Positions 25,446 to 33,456 of a stretch of 64,000 nucleotides of DNA are shown here, in pieces (the first letter of the stretch is position 1; the number at the start of each line of letters is the position of its first letter). Under the pieces are notes generated by a model that saw only the letters and a list, made by a program, of their open reading frames with translations, was not told where the DNA came from and made no database searches. The stretch is from CADCVT01 sp036389485 (lineage in GTDB: Bacteria; Actinomycetota; Thermoleophilia; Solirubrobacterales; Solirubrobacteraceae), in assembly GCA_036389485.1 (NCBI GenBank), contig DASVPR010000003.1, forward strand, positions 12,059-76,058, given 5' to 3'. The position numbers and the translations under genes are program-made.

Positions 25446-28400
25446 CTACCGGTGGCTCACGGCGCGCTCGGCGAGGCGCCGCTGCAGGGCCGCCGCGCGG
25501 CGCGCGACCTCGTCGGCCTCGGCCATCCCGCGGACGGTCCGCTCGCGGACGCGCTCGACCGCCTCGGCCTCGGTCTCCGAGAGCGCGCCGTCGGCGATGC
25601 GCTCCTGCAGCGCGCCGCGCAGCTGCGTGACGCGCCCCTCGAGCTCGGCCGCGTGCCGCATGCCCTGCGCGACGATCCGCGTGACCTGGCGCAGGCGCTC
25701 CTCGAGCTCCGCGCGGTCGTCGTGGCCGTTGGTCGCGCCGGCGCGCAGCGCCTCGATCTCCTCGCGCAGCCGGTCGGCCTCCGCCTCGTCGTGCTGGAGC
25801 GCCTCGACCTGCTCGCGCAGCTGCTCGGCCTGCTGCTCGAGCCGCAGCCGCTCGCGCTCCGCCTCGCGCAGCGCCTCAGCCTCCGCGCGCGCCTCGTCGC
25901 GCTCGCGCTGGAGCGCCTCGGCGCGAACCTGCGCTTCCGTCAACTCGGCGACGAGCCGCTCGGCCTCGTCGCCCTCCAACTCGCGGGCCTCGGACAGCGC
26001 GGCGAGCCGCTCCTTGACGCCGTCGCGCTCCTCGGCCAGCGTCGCCAGCCGTTCCTGCGCGCTGTCGCGCTCCCCCTCGAGCGCGACGACCCTTTCGCGT
26101 GCGGCGTCGAGCGCCTGCAGGAGCGCCGCATGCTGGTCCTCGCCGGCGGAGCGCTCGCGCTCCAGCGCTCCGAGGCGCTCGCGGGCGGCCTGCAGCTCGC
26201 GCTCGAGCTCGGAGGACCGCTGGCGCCCGGCGTCGCGCTCGCGCTGCAGCTCGCTGACCCGGTTGCGGACCTCGTCCAGCTCGTCGGCGAGCGTGCCCGC
26301 CTCGTCGCGCCCGGCCAGCCGGTCGCTCTCCAGCTCCTCCAGGAGGAGGCGTGCGGCGTCCAGCTCGCGCTCGAGCTCCTCGGCCGTGCGCCGGCCGGCG
26401 CTGCGCTCGCTGTCGAGTCGCTCGACGCGCTGCCGCGCCGCCTCGAGCTCGCGGCCCAGCGACTCCGCGTGCGAGCGGCCCGCCTCGACCTCGCGCTCCA
26501 GCGCGCCGACCCGCTCCGCCGCGGCCCCCAGCTCCCGCTCCAGCGCGCCGGCCTGCCGCTGCGCGGCCTCGAGCTGCTGCAGCGCGTGGTCGCGCTCGCG
26601 CTCGGCGGCGACGACCCGCTCGCGCAGCACGTCGCGCTCGCGCTCGATCTCGTGGACCTTCTCGCGGGCCTCGTCGCGCTCCGTCGACAGCGCCTCGACG
26701 CGCGCCCGCGCCTCGAGCAGCTCGACGCTGCCCACGCGCAGCTCGTCCAGCTCGTCCTGCGCGCCCGCGAGCTCCTGCTCGAGCGCGGTGAGGCGGACCA
26801 TCGCCTCGCTGCGCTGCGCCTCCAGCCGGTCGCGCTCGCCCGCGAGCTCGAACGCCTCGGCCGCGGCGCGGTCGCGCTCGGCGGCGAGGTCCTCGGCGCG
26901 CGCCTTGGCCTCCGCGCGCATGGCCTCGGCCTGACGCCGCGCCTCGGCCTGGACCTCCTCGGTCCACCGCCGCGCCTCCGCCTCGACGGCGGCGAGCCGG
27001 CTCGCGGCCTCGGCCTCCAGCTCCTCGGCGGCGGCGCGGGCCTTCGCCAGCTCGTCCTCGGACTCCCTGACCGCCTCCGCGATCGCCTCGTCGCGCTGCG
27101 CCTCGATGCGCTCGCGCTCGGCGCGCGCCTCGGCGAGCGCGGCCTCGTGCGCGGCGGCCGCCTCCTCCGCCTCGCCGCGAAGGGTCGCCAGCGCCTGCTC
27201 GTGGTCGGCCCGCAGGCGCAGGATCTCCTCGGCGTGGTCGGCCTCGATCTTCTCGCGCTCGGCGCGCAGGGCCTCGATCCGCTGCGCCGCCTCGGCCTCG
27301 AGCTGCTCGACGCGGCGGGCGGCCGCGGCCTCGATCTCCTCGACGCGCCGGCTCGCCTCGGCCTCGATCGCCTCGATGCGACTGCCGACCTCGGCCTCCA
27401 GCTCCTCGACCCGCTGGCGGGCCTCGGTGAGCTGGCGCTCGCGCTCGGCGTCGAGCGCGCGACCGCGGTCGGCGGCGTGCGCCTCCAGCTCGGCGAGTGC
27501 CTCCCGCGCGGCGGCGAGGTCGCTCTCGTGGGCGGCCTGCAGCTCCTCGCGCTCGCGGGCGGCCTGCTCCAGCTGCGCCTCGCGCTCGCGCTGCGCCTCG
27601 GCCAGCCGCTCGGCGTGCTCGGCCTCGAGCGCCTCGCGCCGGCGGTCCGCCTCCGCGAGCTGCTCGGCATGGCGGGTGGCGAGCTGCTCGCGCTCGCGCT
27701 CGGCGGCGGCGAGCTGCTGCGCGTGCGCCGCCTCGAGCTGCGCGACGCGCGCGTCGGCGGCGGCGGTGGCCTCGCCCAGCGCGCGTTGCGCCTCGACCAG
27801 CTCCGTGCGCACCGCGGCCAGCTCGCGCTCGGCGGTCTCGCGGGCGCCGGACGCCTCGGCGACGCCGCGCTCGGCCAGCGCGCGGGCGCGGGCGACCTCG
27901 TCGAGGCGCGTCCGCAGCGACCGGACCTCCTCTTCGAGCTTCTCGCGCTGCGCCTCGGCGTCGGCGGCGCGGGCCTCCAGCGCGCCGACGGTGCGCTCGA
28001 GCTCCTGGGCCCGGGTCGTCGCCGCGGCCTCGGTGCGGCGCGTCTCCTCGAGCTGGGTCCGCAGCTCCTCGATGCGGCGCTCGCGCTGCGCGACCTCGTC
28101 CCGCAGCGCCTCCTCGCGCTCGCCGGCCTGCGCCTCGGCCGCCTCGAGCTCGCGCCGCAGCTCGGCGAGCTGCTCGACGACGTCGTCGTGCGCCTTCGAC
28201 GCGGCCTCCGCACGGCGGCGCGCCTCGGCGACCTCCTGCGCGTAGTCGTCGCGCCCGGCGGCGACGTGCTCGTGCTCTGACCGCGCGCTCTCCAGCGCGG
28301 CGGTCGCGTCGGCCAGCTGCTGCTCGAGCTCGGCGCGGTGGGCGGCGGCCTCCTCGCGCTCCGCTGCGACGCTCTGCGCCGCCTCGCGCGCGCTGTCGAG

Positions 28401-30068
28401 CTCGGCCTCCAGCGCGGCGACCTGGGTCTCCAGGTGCTGGACCTGCTCGCGCGCGGCCTGCAGCTCGCCGGTGCGGTCGTCGGCCTCGCCGGCGCGCTCG
28501 CGGACGAGGGCCTCCGCGCGCTCGGCCCGCTGCGCGGCCTCCTCGACTCGGCGCTCGGCGTCGGCGCGCGCGGTCTCCAGCTCGGCGTGGCGGCGCTCCG
28601 CGGCCTCCTGCGCGGCGCGAAGCTCGGCCTCGGCGCGCGCGGTGGCGTCCTCGCGGGCGCGGCGCTCGCGCTCGTCGGCCTCGGCGCGGACGATCCGGTT
28701 GCGCTCGTCGGCCTCCTCCAGCGCGCGGCGCTCGCGCTCCTCGGCGGCCTCGCGCGCGCGGCGTTCGGCGTCGAGGAGGGCGGCGGCCTCGGCCGCTTCG
28801 GCCCGCGCCGCGCTGGCCAGCTCGTGGGCCTCGCGCAGCTCGGCCTCGAGGTGGGCGATCCGCTCGCGCGCCTCCGCGAGACGCCCCTCGATCGATGCCA
28901 CCTGCTCGATCCGCGAGCGCACGGCGTCGGAGGCCTCGACCGCCTCGCGCGCCGCCTTCTCGGCCGCCTCGCGCGCGTGCTCGGCGGTGCGGGCGCGCGC
29001 CTCGGCGACCGTGCGCGCCTCCGCGCTCGCGGCCGCGCGCGTCTCCGCCGCGCGGCGCAGCTTCTCGGCGTCGTCGCGGGCGGCGCGGGCGGCGGCGAGC
29101 TCGGCCGCGGTGCGCGCGGCCTCCTCGATCGCCGTCCGAAGCTCCTCGCGCGCCGCGTGCAGCTCGTCGTCGCGGCGGCGAGCGTCCTCCGTCGCCTCCT
29201 GCCGCGCGCGCTGCAGGTCGGCGGTCAGCTCGGCGACCCGCTCCTGGGCGTGCTCGGCCCGGGTGGCGAGCTCGCGCCCGCGCGACTCCGCGTCCCGGAA
29301 CCGCTCGGTCGCGGCGGCGCGCTCGCGCTCGGCGGCCTCGAGCCGCTCGGCCAGCGCCTCGGCGCGCTGCTCGGCGTCGGTCGTCGCGGCCGCGGCGTTC
29401 TCCAGCTCGGAGAGCCGCGCCTCGAGGCGGCGCACCCGCGCGGAGGCGCCGTCGAGCCGCCGCTCGGCCTCCGCCGCCCGCCGCCGCTCGCGCTCGAGCG
29501 CCTCCGCGGGGTCGACCTCGCCGGCGGTGTCGACGGCCGGCGGGGCCGCTTGCGCCGCCTCGGCCAGAGCCTCGTCGAGGGCCGGTGCCGCCGCTTCGGG
29601 CGCCGCCGCTTCGGGCGCCTCGGGCGGAGCGGCGTCGCGGAGAGGGGCGGCTTCGGGCGCCTCGGGCGGAGCGGCGTCGCGGAGAGGGGCGGCTTGGGGC
29701 GCCTCGGGCGGAACCTCGTCGAGGACCGGGGCCGCTTCGCGCGCGGACGCGGGCGCCTCCCGGAGCTTGTGCTCCCGCGGGGCGGGAAGGTCGAGGAGCT
29801 GTCCGTCGACGCGCAGCGCGTAGGCCGGGCGCGAACCCAGCGCCGCGACGGGGACCGCGAAGGGAAGGACGAAGGCGCCCGAACGCGCGTCGAAGCGATC
29901 CGGCGCGTTGAGCGCGGCGAACTCGCGCGCCGTGCGGCCGTCGTCGACGACGAGGATCGGCTCGGCCCCGGCGGTCAGCTCGGGGTCCACGCGGCCGGCC
30001 AGCCGCACGAGAGCGGTGCCCGGCAGCGCGGGCACGCGCTCGAAGAACGCGATCGAGAGGGGCCGCAT
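25446..30068 (-). CDS. Giant coiled-coil protein (about 1540 residues)
   Basis: Start ATG 30068 (MRPLSIAFFERVPALPGTAL). An upstream in-frame ATG at 30128 would add 20 residues that resemble the hairpin region. Residues 1-100 form a small beta-rich domain of unknown family. Residues about 100-190 are Ala/Pro-rich with a 14-residue repeat (PEAPEAAPLRDAAP, 2.5 copies). From about 190 to the end nearly every heptad is filled with Ala, Glu, Arg and Leu, giving one very long coiled coil. There is no ATPase head, membrane segment or signal peptide, so it is not an SMC protein. It is probably a cytoplasmic filament or scaffold protein; function unknown. The strong codon bias produces long open frames on the other strand, which are shadows. 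Confidence 0.85.
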   Translation of the reverse strand: MRPLSIAFFERVPALPGTALVRLAGRVDPELTAGAEPILVVDDGRTAREFAALNAPDRFDARSGAFVLPFAVPVAALGSRPAYALRVDGQLLDLPAPREHKLREAPASAREAAPVLDEVPPEAPQAAPLRDAAPPEAPEAAPLRDAAPPEAPEAAAPEAAAPALDEALAEAAQAAPPAVDTAGEVDPAEALERERRRAAEAERRLDGASARVRRLEARLSELENAAAATTDAEQRAEALAERLEAAERERAAATERFRDAESRGRELATRAEHAQERVAELTADLQRARQEATEDARRRDDELHAAREELRTAIEEAARTAAELAAARAARDDAEKLRRAAETRAAASAEARTVAEARARTAEHAREAAEKAAREAVEASDAVRSRIEQVASIEGRLAEARERIAHLEAELREAHELASAARAEAAEAAALLDAERRAREAAEERERRALEEADERNRIVRAEADERERRAREDATARAEAELRAAQEAAERRHAELETARADAERRVEEAAQRAERAEALVRERAGEADDRTGELQAAREQVQHLETQVAALEAELDSAREAAQSVAAEREEAAAHRAELEQQLADATAALESARSEHEHVAAGRDDYAQEVAEARRRAEAASKAHDDVVEQLAELRRELEAAEAQAGEREEALRDEVAQRERRIEELRTQLEETRRTEAAATTRAQELERTVGALEARAADAEAQREKLEEEVRSLRTRLDEVARARALAERGVAEASGARETAERELAAVRTELVEAQRALGEATAAADARVAQLEAAHAQQLAAAEREREQLATRHAEQLAEADRRREALEAEHAERLAEAQREREAQLEQAAREREELQAAHESDLAAAREALAELEAHAADRGRALDAERERQLTEARQRVEELEAEVGSRIEAIEAEASRRVEEIEAAAARRVEQLEAEAAQRIEALRAEREKIEADHAEEILRLRADHEQALATLRGEAEEAAAAHEAALAEARAERERIEAQRDEAIAEAVRESEDELAKARAAAEELEAEAASRLAAVEAEARRWTEEVQAEARRQAEAMRAEAKARAEDLAAERDRAAAEAFELAGERDRLEAQRSEAMVRLTALEQELAGAQDELDELRVGSVELLEARARVEALSTERDEAREKVHEIERERDVLRERVVAAERERDHALQQLEAAQRQAGALERELGAAAERVGALEREVEAGRSHAESLGRELEAARQRVERLDSERSAGRRTAEELERELDAARLLLEELESDRLAGRDEAGTLADELDEVRNRVSELQRERDAGRQRSSELERELQAARERLGALERERSAGEDQHAALLQALDAARERVVALEGERDSAQERLATLAEERDGVKERLAALSEARELEGDEAERLVAELTEAQVRAEALQRERDEARAEAEALREAERERLRLEQQAEQLREQVEALQHDEAEADRLREEIEALRAGATNGHDDRAELEERLRQVTRIVAQGMRHAAELEGRVTQLRGALQERIADGALSETEAEAVERVRERTVRGMAEADEVARRAAALQRRLAERAVSHR
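29609..29710 (-). repeat. 42-bp in-frame tandem repeat (2.5 copies)
   Basis: Units at 29609-29650 and 29651-29692 are identical; a third partial, diverging copy follows from 29693. Each encodes PEAPEAAPLRDAAP on the minus strand, in the flexible linker of the coiled-coil protein. The perfect identity suggests recent or ongoing copy-number change. Confidence 0.9.
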
Positions 30069-30117
30069 GGCGAACGAGGGTACGCCAGCGACCCACCGGA
30101 ATCCAATCCGCCATGCG

Positions 30118-30149
30118 GCCACTCCCACCCATTGGGGGGCGGGAGTGGC
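30118..30149 (-). terminator. Terminator-like hairpin between two minus-strand genes
   Basis: GCCACTCCC (30118-30126) pairs with GGGAGTGGC (30141-30149), and inner CCC/GGG pairs extend the stem. It lies just after the stop of the 97-residue protein gene (30156) and before the coiled-coil gene (30068), so it probably separates their transcripts. No T-run. Confidence 0.6.
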
Positions 30150-30155
30150 GGCTGC

Positions 30156-30449
30156 CTAAGCGGCCAGGCGGAGGCGCGGGAACGCGCGGTGGACGCGGTC
30201 CTCGCGGGCGGCCGTCGAGCGCGCGTGCACGCGGAGCAGCTCGGCGAGCTCGGCCGTGCGGGCGAACGGGTCGCCGATCACGCGGTCGTCGCTGACGCTC
30301 AGGGCGGCGCGCGGCTGGCCGTCGACCTCGGCGAGCAGGACGGGGCCGAAGGGCACCGGAGCGCTGTCGAGGGCGGCCAGTCGGGCGAGGGTCGGGCCGT
30401 CGCCGTGGGTGGCCGCCCGGATGCTGATGGTGGGGGTGGTGTAGGTCAT
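30156..30449 (-). CDS. Small GNAT-N-terminal-like protein
   Basis: 97 residues: ISIRAATHGDGPTLARLAAL resembles strand 1/helix 1 of a GNAT fold, and VLLAEVDGQPRAALSVSDDR resembles its strands 2-3. The acetyl-CoA-binding half is absent and the rest is a short Arg-rich helix. Such short relatives are common in actinomycetes, so this is probably a whole gene and not a fragment; no catalytic activity is expected. A strong Shine-Dalgarno (AGAGAAAGGA) precedes ATG 30449. Divergent from the LysR gene with overlapping promoters, so possibly a LysR target. Confidence 0.75.
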   Translation of the reverse strand: MTYTTPTISIRAATHGDGPTLARLAALDSAPVPFGPVLLAEVDGQPRAALSVSDDRVIGDPFARTAELAELLRVHARSTAAREDRVHRAFPRLRLAA

Positions 30450-30481
30450 TGGGCGGTCCTTTCTCTCTTCTTTCCACTCCT

Positions 30482-30540
30482 AGTGTCGGCCGGTCGACCC
30501 ATAACTTCAAGTGACATTCCATCATCGGCACGATAAGATG
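30482..30540. promoter_or_regulatory. Overlapping divergent promoters with candidate LysR operator
   Basis: Plus strand: GTGACA (30511-30516), 18-bp spacer, TAAGAT (30535-30540), only 5 bases before the LysR ATG, so the message would be essentially leaderless. Minus strand: TTGAAG (30505-30510), 17-bp spacer, GACACT (30482-30487). The palindrome ACTTCAAGT (30504-30512) covers both -35 elements, and CCATC/GATGG (30519-30523 and 30537-30541) brackets the plus-strand -10 region. Good candidates for LysR binding; inference from position only. Confidence 0.6.
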
Positions 30541-30545
30541 GCCTT

Positions 30546-31481
30546 ATGCTCGACGTCAAGCGCCTGCGAGTCCTCAGGGAGGTCGCGGCGAAGGGCTCCT
30601 TCTCCGCCGCCGCCGAGTCGCTCGCCTACACCCAGTCCGCGGTCAGCCAGCAGATCGCTGCCCTCGAGCGCGAGGCCGGGACGCGCCTCGTCGACCGCTC
30701 GGCCCGCGGCGTCCGCCTCACCGACGCCGGCCGCGCCCTCGTCCGCCACGCGGACGTCATCCTCGCCCGCCTCGCCGACGCCGAGGCGGAGCTGGAGGCG
30801 ATCGCCGGCCTGAGAGGCGGCCGCGTCCGCCTCGTCTCCTTCGCGTCCGCGGGCGCGACGCTGATGCCGCGCGCGATCGCGCTGTTCCGCGAGCGGTATC
30901 CCGCCGTGGAGCTGACGCTCGAGCCCGCCGAGCCCGCCGAGGCGATGGCCAAGCTGCGCGCCGGCGAGGCCGACATCGGCCTGACCATCGACGCCGAGTT
31001 CTGCTCGATCGCCGAGGACGACATCGAGCTGCTCCACCTCCTCCACGACCCGATGTACGCGGTCCTGCCGCGCGATCACCCGCTGGCCGCCAAGCCGCGC
31101 ATCCGCCTCGAGGAGCTGCGCGACGAGAACTGGCTCGGCGGCTCGCAGACCGGCTGCCCGGACACGATGATCCTCGTGCGCGCGTGTAACGCCGCCGGCT
31201 TCGAGCCGCGCATCGCGTTCCACTCCGACGACTACCTCGCGATCCAGGGCTTCGTCGCCGCGGGCGTCGGCGTCTCGCTGATCCCCGACCTCGCGCTCCT
31301 CGCGGTCCGCGACGACGTTGTCATCCGCGCGCTGAAGTCGCGCCCGCCGGTGCGCCGCATCCAGGCGGCGACGCTGCTCGACGGCTACAAGTCGCCCGCG
31401 ATCGAGGCGATGCTGATGACGCTGCAGGAGGTCGGGATGGAGTTCGAGGGCCAACGCCGCGAGCTTGCGCTGGCGTCGTAG
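30546..31481 (+). CDS. LysR-family transcriptional regulator
   Basis: 311 residues. N-terminal winged helix-turn-helix (1-60) with AAKGSFSAAAESLAYTQSAVSQQ and LEREAGTRLVDRSARG, then the linker helix and a two-lobe periplasmic-binding-like effector domain (about 90-300; GRVRLVSFASAGATLMPRAI, then AGEADIGLTIDAEF). It binds DNA in the cytoplasm and responds to a small molecule that cannot be deduced. Weak or no Shine-Dalgarno, in agreement with a leaderless transcript. Confidence 0.93.
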   Translation: MLDVKRLRVLREVAAKGSFSAAAESLAYTQSAVSQQIAALEREAGTRLVDRSARGVRLTDAGRALVRHADVILARLADAEAELEAIAGLRGGRVRLVSFASAGATLMPRAIALFRERYPAVELTLEPAEPAEAMAKLRAGEADIGLTIDAEFCSIAEDDIELLHLLHDPMYAVLPRDHPLAAKPRIRLEELRDENWLGGSQTGCPDTMILVRACNAAGFEPRIAFHSDDYLAIQGFVAAGVGVSLIPDLALLAVRDDVVIRALKSRPPVRRIQAATLLDGYKSPAIEAMLMTLQEVGMEFEGQRRELALAS

Positions 31482-32555
31482 ATTTCGCGCGTCCTGCGCG
31501 CGCTGAACACGCTCTCCACCCGCCGCCTGGCGCTGCTCGTCGGCGCCGGCGGCGCGCTCGCCCTCGTCCTGCTCGACGCGCTCGTCCGCGACGAGCCGGT
31601 CCCCGAGGACGACGACCTCATCTACGAGCGGATGGCGGAGGACCCCTCCGCGCCGCACACCTACGTCTTCGCGTTCCGGGTCGCGGTGCCGTGGCTGGTC
31701 CACGTCCTGCCGTTCGACCACGACGTCTCGTTCGCCGTGCTCGCCTGGCTGTTCAGCGGCGCGGCCGGCGGCGTCCTCTTCCTCCTCCTCGACCGGCTCG
31801 GGATCGAGCGGCGGACAGCGGTTCCCCTCGCGGTCGCGCTCGTCGTCTCGCCGCCGCTGCTCGTCGCGTCGCTGCGGCAGGGCCGCAACCCCGACCCGCT
31901 GACGATCCTCGTCATGGTCGCCGGCGCGCTGTTCATCGTCGAGCGCCGGCCGGTCCCGCTCGGGCTGACGATGCTCGTGGGCGCCTTCAACCGCGAGAGC
32001 GCGCTGTTCCTCGCCCCGCTGGCGTACGCGGTCTGGGCGGAGGACTGGCTCGACGCCCGCGCGCTGCGCACCATCGCGCTCGCGGCCGCGCCCGCGGTCG
32101 TCGCGTTCGTGACGCTGCGCCTGGCGATCCCGACGGTCGGCCGCGAGCAGATACCGGGCTACGGCGCCTCGCTCGTCCAGGGCCGCGTCGACGTCCTCGA
32201 CGAGGCGCTGGAGACGCCCGGAACGCAGCTGCGCCGGCTCTTCGCGATCTACGGCCCGCTGTGGGCCGTCGCGCCGTTCGCGCTGGCGGGGATGCGGTTC
32301 GCGCGGCGCGGGACCGTCCTCGTCGCGCTGTGCGCGCTGGCCTGCACGTTCGCGCTCGACTGGGGGCGGATCTTCTTCATCGCGGCCCCGGTGTTCTACG
32401 CCGCGTCCGGGTGGGTCCTCGACCGGCGGCCGGGCTGGCGCGCGCCCGTGTTCGCGCTGCTGCTCGCCCTGGTCGCCGGCTACGCCGCGTACATGCAGAT
32501 CGACGGCGTCGAGAACCTGATCGAGGCCGGGCCGCCGCCCTACCCGGTGCGGTAG
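31482..32555 (+). CDS. Polytopic membrane protein, glycosyltransferase-like
   Basis: The only canonical start is ATG 31632 (307 residues), but the same frame stays open and clearly coding back to the LysR stop at 31481. That extra part encodes a hydrophobic helix (RRLALLVGAGGALALVLLDA) followed by an acidic loop. The extended form has about 9 hydrophobic segments and a loop with PHTYVFAFRVAVPWL, resembling lipid-linked-sugar-dependent membrane glycosyltransferases. The likely start is therefore a rare codon (ATT 31482, or CTG 31494 or 31503). I annotate the extended form. Function is unproven. The 3' end overlaps the convergent sulfotransferase gene by 16 bp. Confidence 0.65.
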   Translation: MSRVLRALNTLSTRRLALLVGAGGALALVLLDALVRDEPVPEDDDLIYERMAEDPSAPHTYVFAFRVAVPWLVHVLPFDHDVSFAVLAWLFSGAAGGVLFLLLDRLGIERRTAVPLAVALVVSPPLLVASLRQGRNPDPLTILVMVAGALFIVERRPVPLGLTMLVGAFNRESALFLAPLAYAVWAEDWLDARALRTIALAAAPAVVAFVTLRLAIPTVGREQIPGYGASLVQGRVDVLDEALETPGTQLRRLFAIYGPLWAVAPFALAGMRFARRGTVLVALCALACTFALDWGRIFFIAAPVFYAASGWVLDRRPGWRAPVFALLLALVAGYAAYMQIDGVENLIEAGPPPYPVR

Positions 32556-33436
32556 CCGAGCTTCTCGCAGGTTGGACCGAGGATCTCGATCAGCGCCTCC
32601 TGCTCCTCGGCGCTCAGCCGCTCGCACCAGCCGCCCGGCGACGCCGCCCGCACGAACCTCCCGGGCCCCCGCTCGGCCGCCGGCACCTTCGCGTACTCGT
32701 GCTTGGCGACGACCTCTTCGACCAGCGCGGCGGGCACCTGCAGCCCGATCGTCTCCAGCACCCGGCCGAGCTCGCGCGCCGGGTCGGCCAGCAGCTCCTC
32801 GTACCGGACGAGGACGCGCCGGTCGGGGGTGTGGGCGTCGTACGCGCGCTGGGTCGCCTCGGTGCGGTAGCGCCACACCGTCGCCTGCCACTTGATGAAC
32901 GGGACCCGCCCGTGCGGCGCGACCGGGAAGCCGCCGTCCTCGGTGATCCACCCGCCGTCCTGGTAGGCGTCGAGCCAGGAGTCGACGACGTCGCGCCCGT
33001 CGCGCAGCAGGAAGACGAGCCGCGACTGCGGCAGCAGCGACATGACCCAGTCGGCCACCTGCGAGCCGCCGGGCTCCTTGATCACGACGCGGCGGCGGCC
33101 GTCGACCTGCAGGGCGAGGCGGTCGAGGATGAAGTCGCGCAGCAGCGGCTCCCAGCCCTCGCGGTGCTCCTCGCTGAAGAAGTAGTCGGGGTTGCCGCTC
33201 TTGACGTTCGCGAACGTCGACAGCTCCGGAGGGTCGTCGCACGTGGCCCACGCGAGGGGGATGGGCCGCCACAGGCCGAGGTGGTGGCCGATGCCCGTCT
33301 CGTCCAGCCCCACCAGCTCGTCGAACTCCCGGAGCATCCGCAGCAGCCACGTGCTGCCGCTGCGGGACGAGCCGAAGATCCAGGTCAAACGGTCCTGAGG
33401 AGGCCTCAAGACGTTCACAGCCGCCAGATTGCCCAC
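32540..33436 (-). CDS. Sulfotransferase-family protein
   Basis: 298 residues with the PAPS-binding 5'-PSB motif WIFGSSRSGSTWLLRML at residues 19-35 and the 3'-PB region RLVFLLRDGRDVVDSWLDAY, then FIKWQATVWRY and a C-terminal RLSAEEQEALIEILGPTCEK. Family function: transfer of sulfate from PAPS to a hydroxyl of a glycan or small molecule in the cytoplasm. Near the membrane glycosyltransferase-like gene, so it may sulfate a surface glycan. Confidence 0.88.
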   Translation of the reverse strand: MGNLAAVNVLRPPQDRLTWIFGSSRSGSTWLLRMLREFDELVGLDETGIGHHLGLWRPIPLAWATCDDPPELSTFANVKSGNPDYFFSEEHREGWEPLLRDFILDRLALQVDGRRRVVIKEPGGSQVADWVMSLLPQSRLVFLLRDGRDVVDSWLDAYQDGGWITEDGGFPVAPHGRVPFIKWQATVWRYRTEATQRAYDAHTPDRRVLVRYEELLADPARELGRVLETIGLQVPAALVEEVVAKHEYAKVPAAERGPGRFVRAASPGGWCERLSAEEQEALIEILGPTCEKLGYRTG

Positions 33437-33456
33437 TCTTCGTCGTTCCTACCAAC

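Noticed and set aside
25446..30068. SMC/Rad50-type ATPase
   Set aside because: No Walker A, Walker B or signature motif at either end.
28338..30536. Very long plus-strand open frames opposite the coiled-coil gene
   Set aside because: They mirror the Ala/Glu/Arg heptads of the minus-strand gene and have low-complexity Leu/Gly/Arg content; a GC-rich codon-bias shadow.
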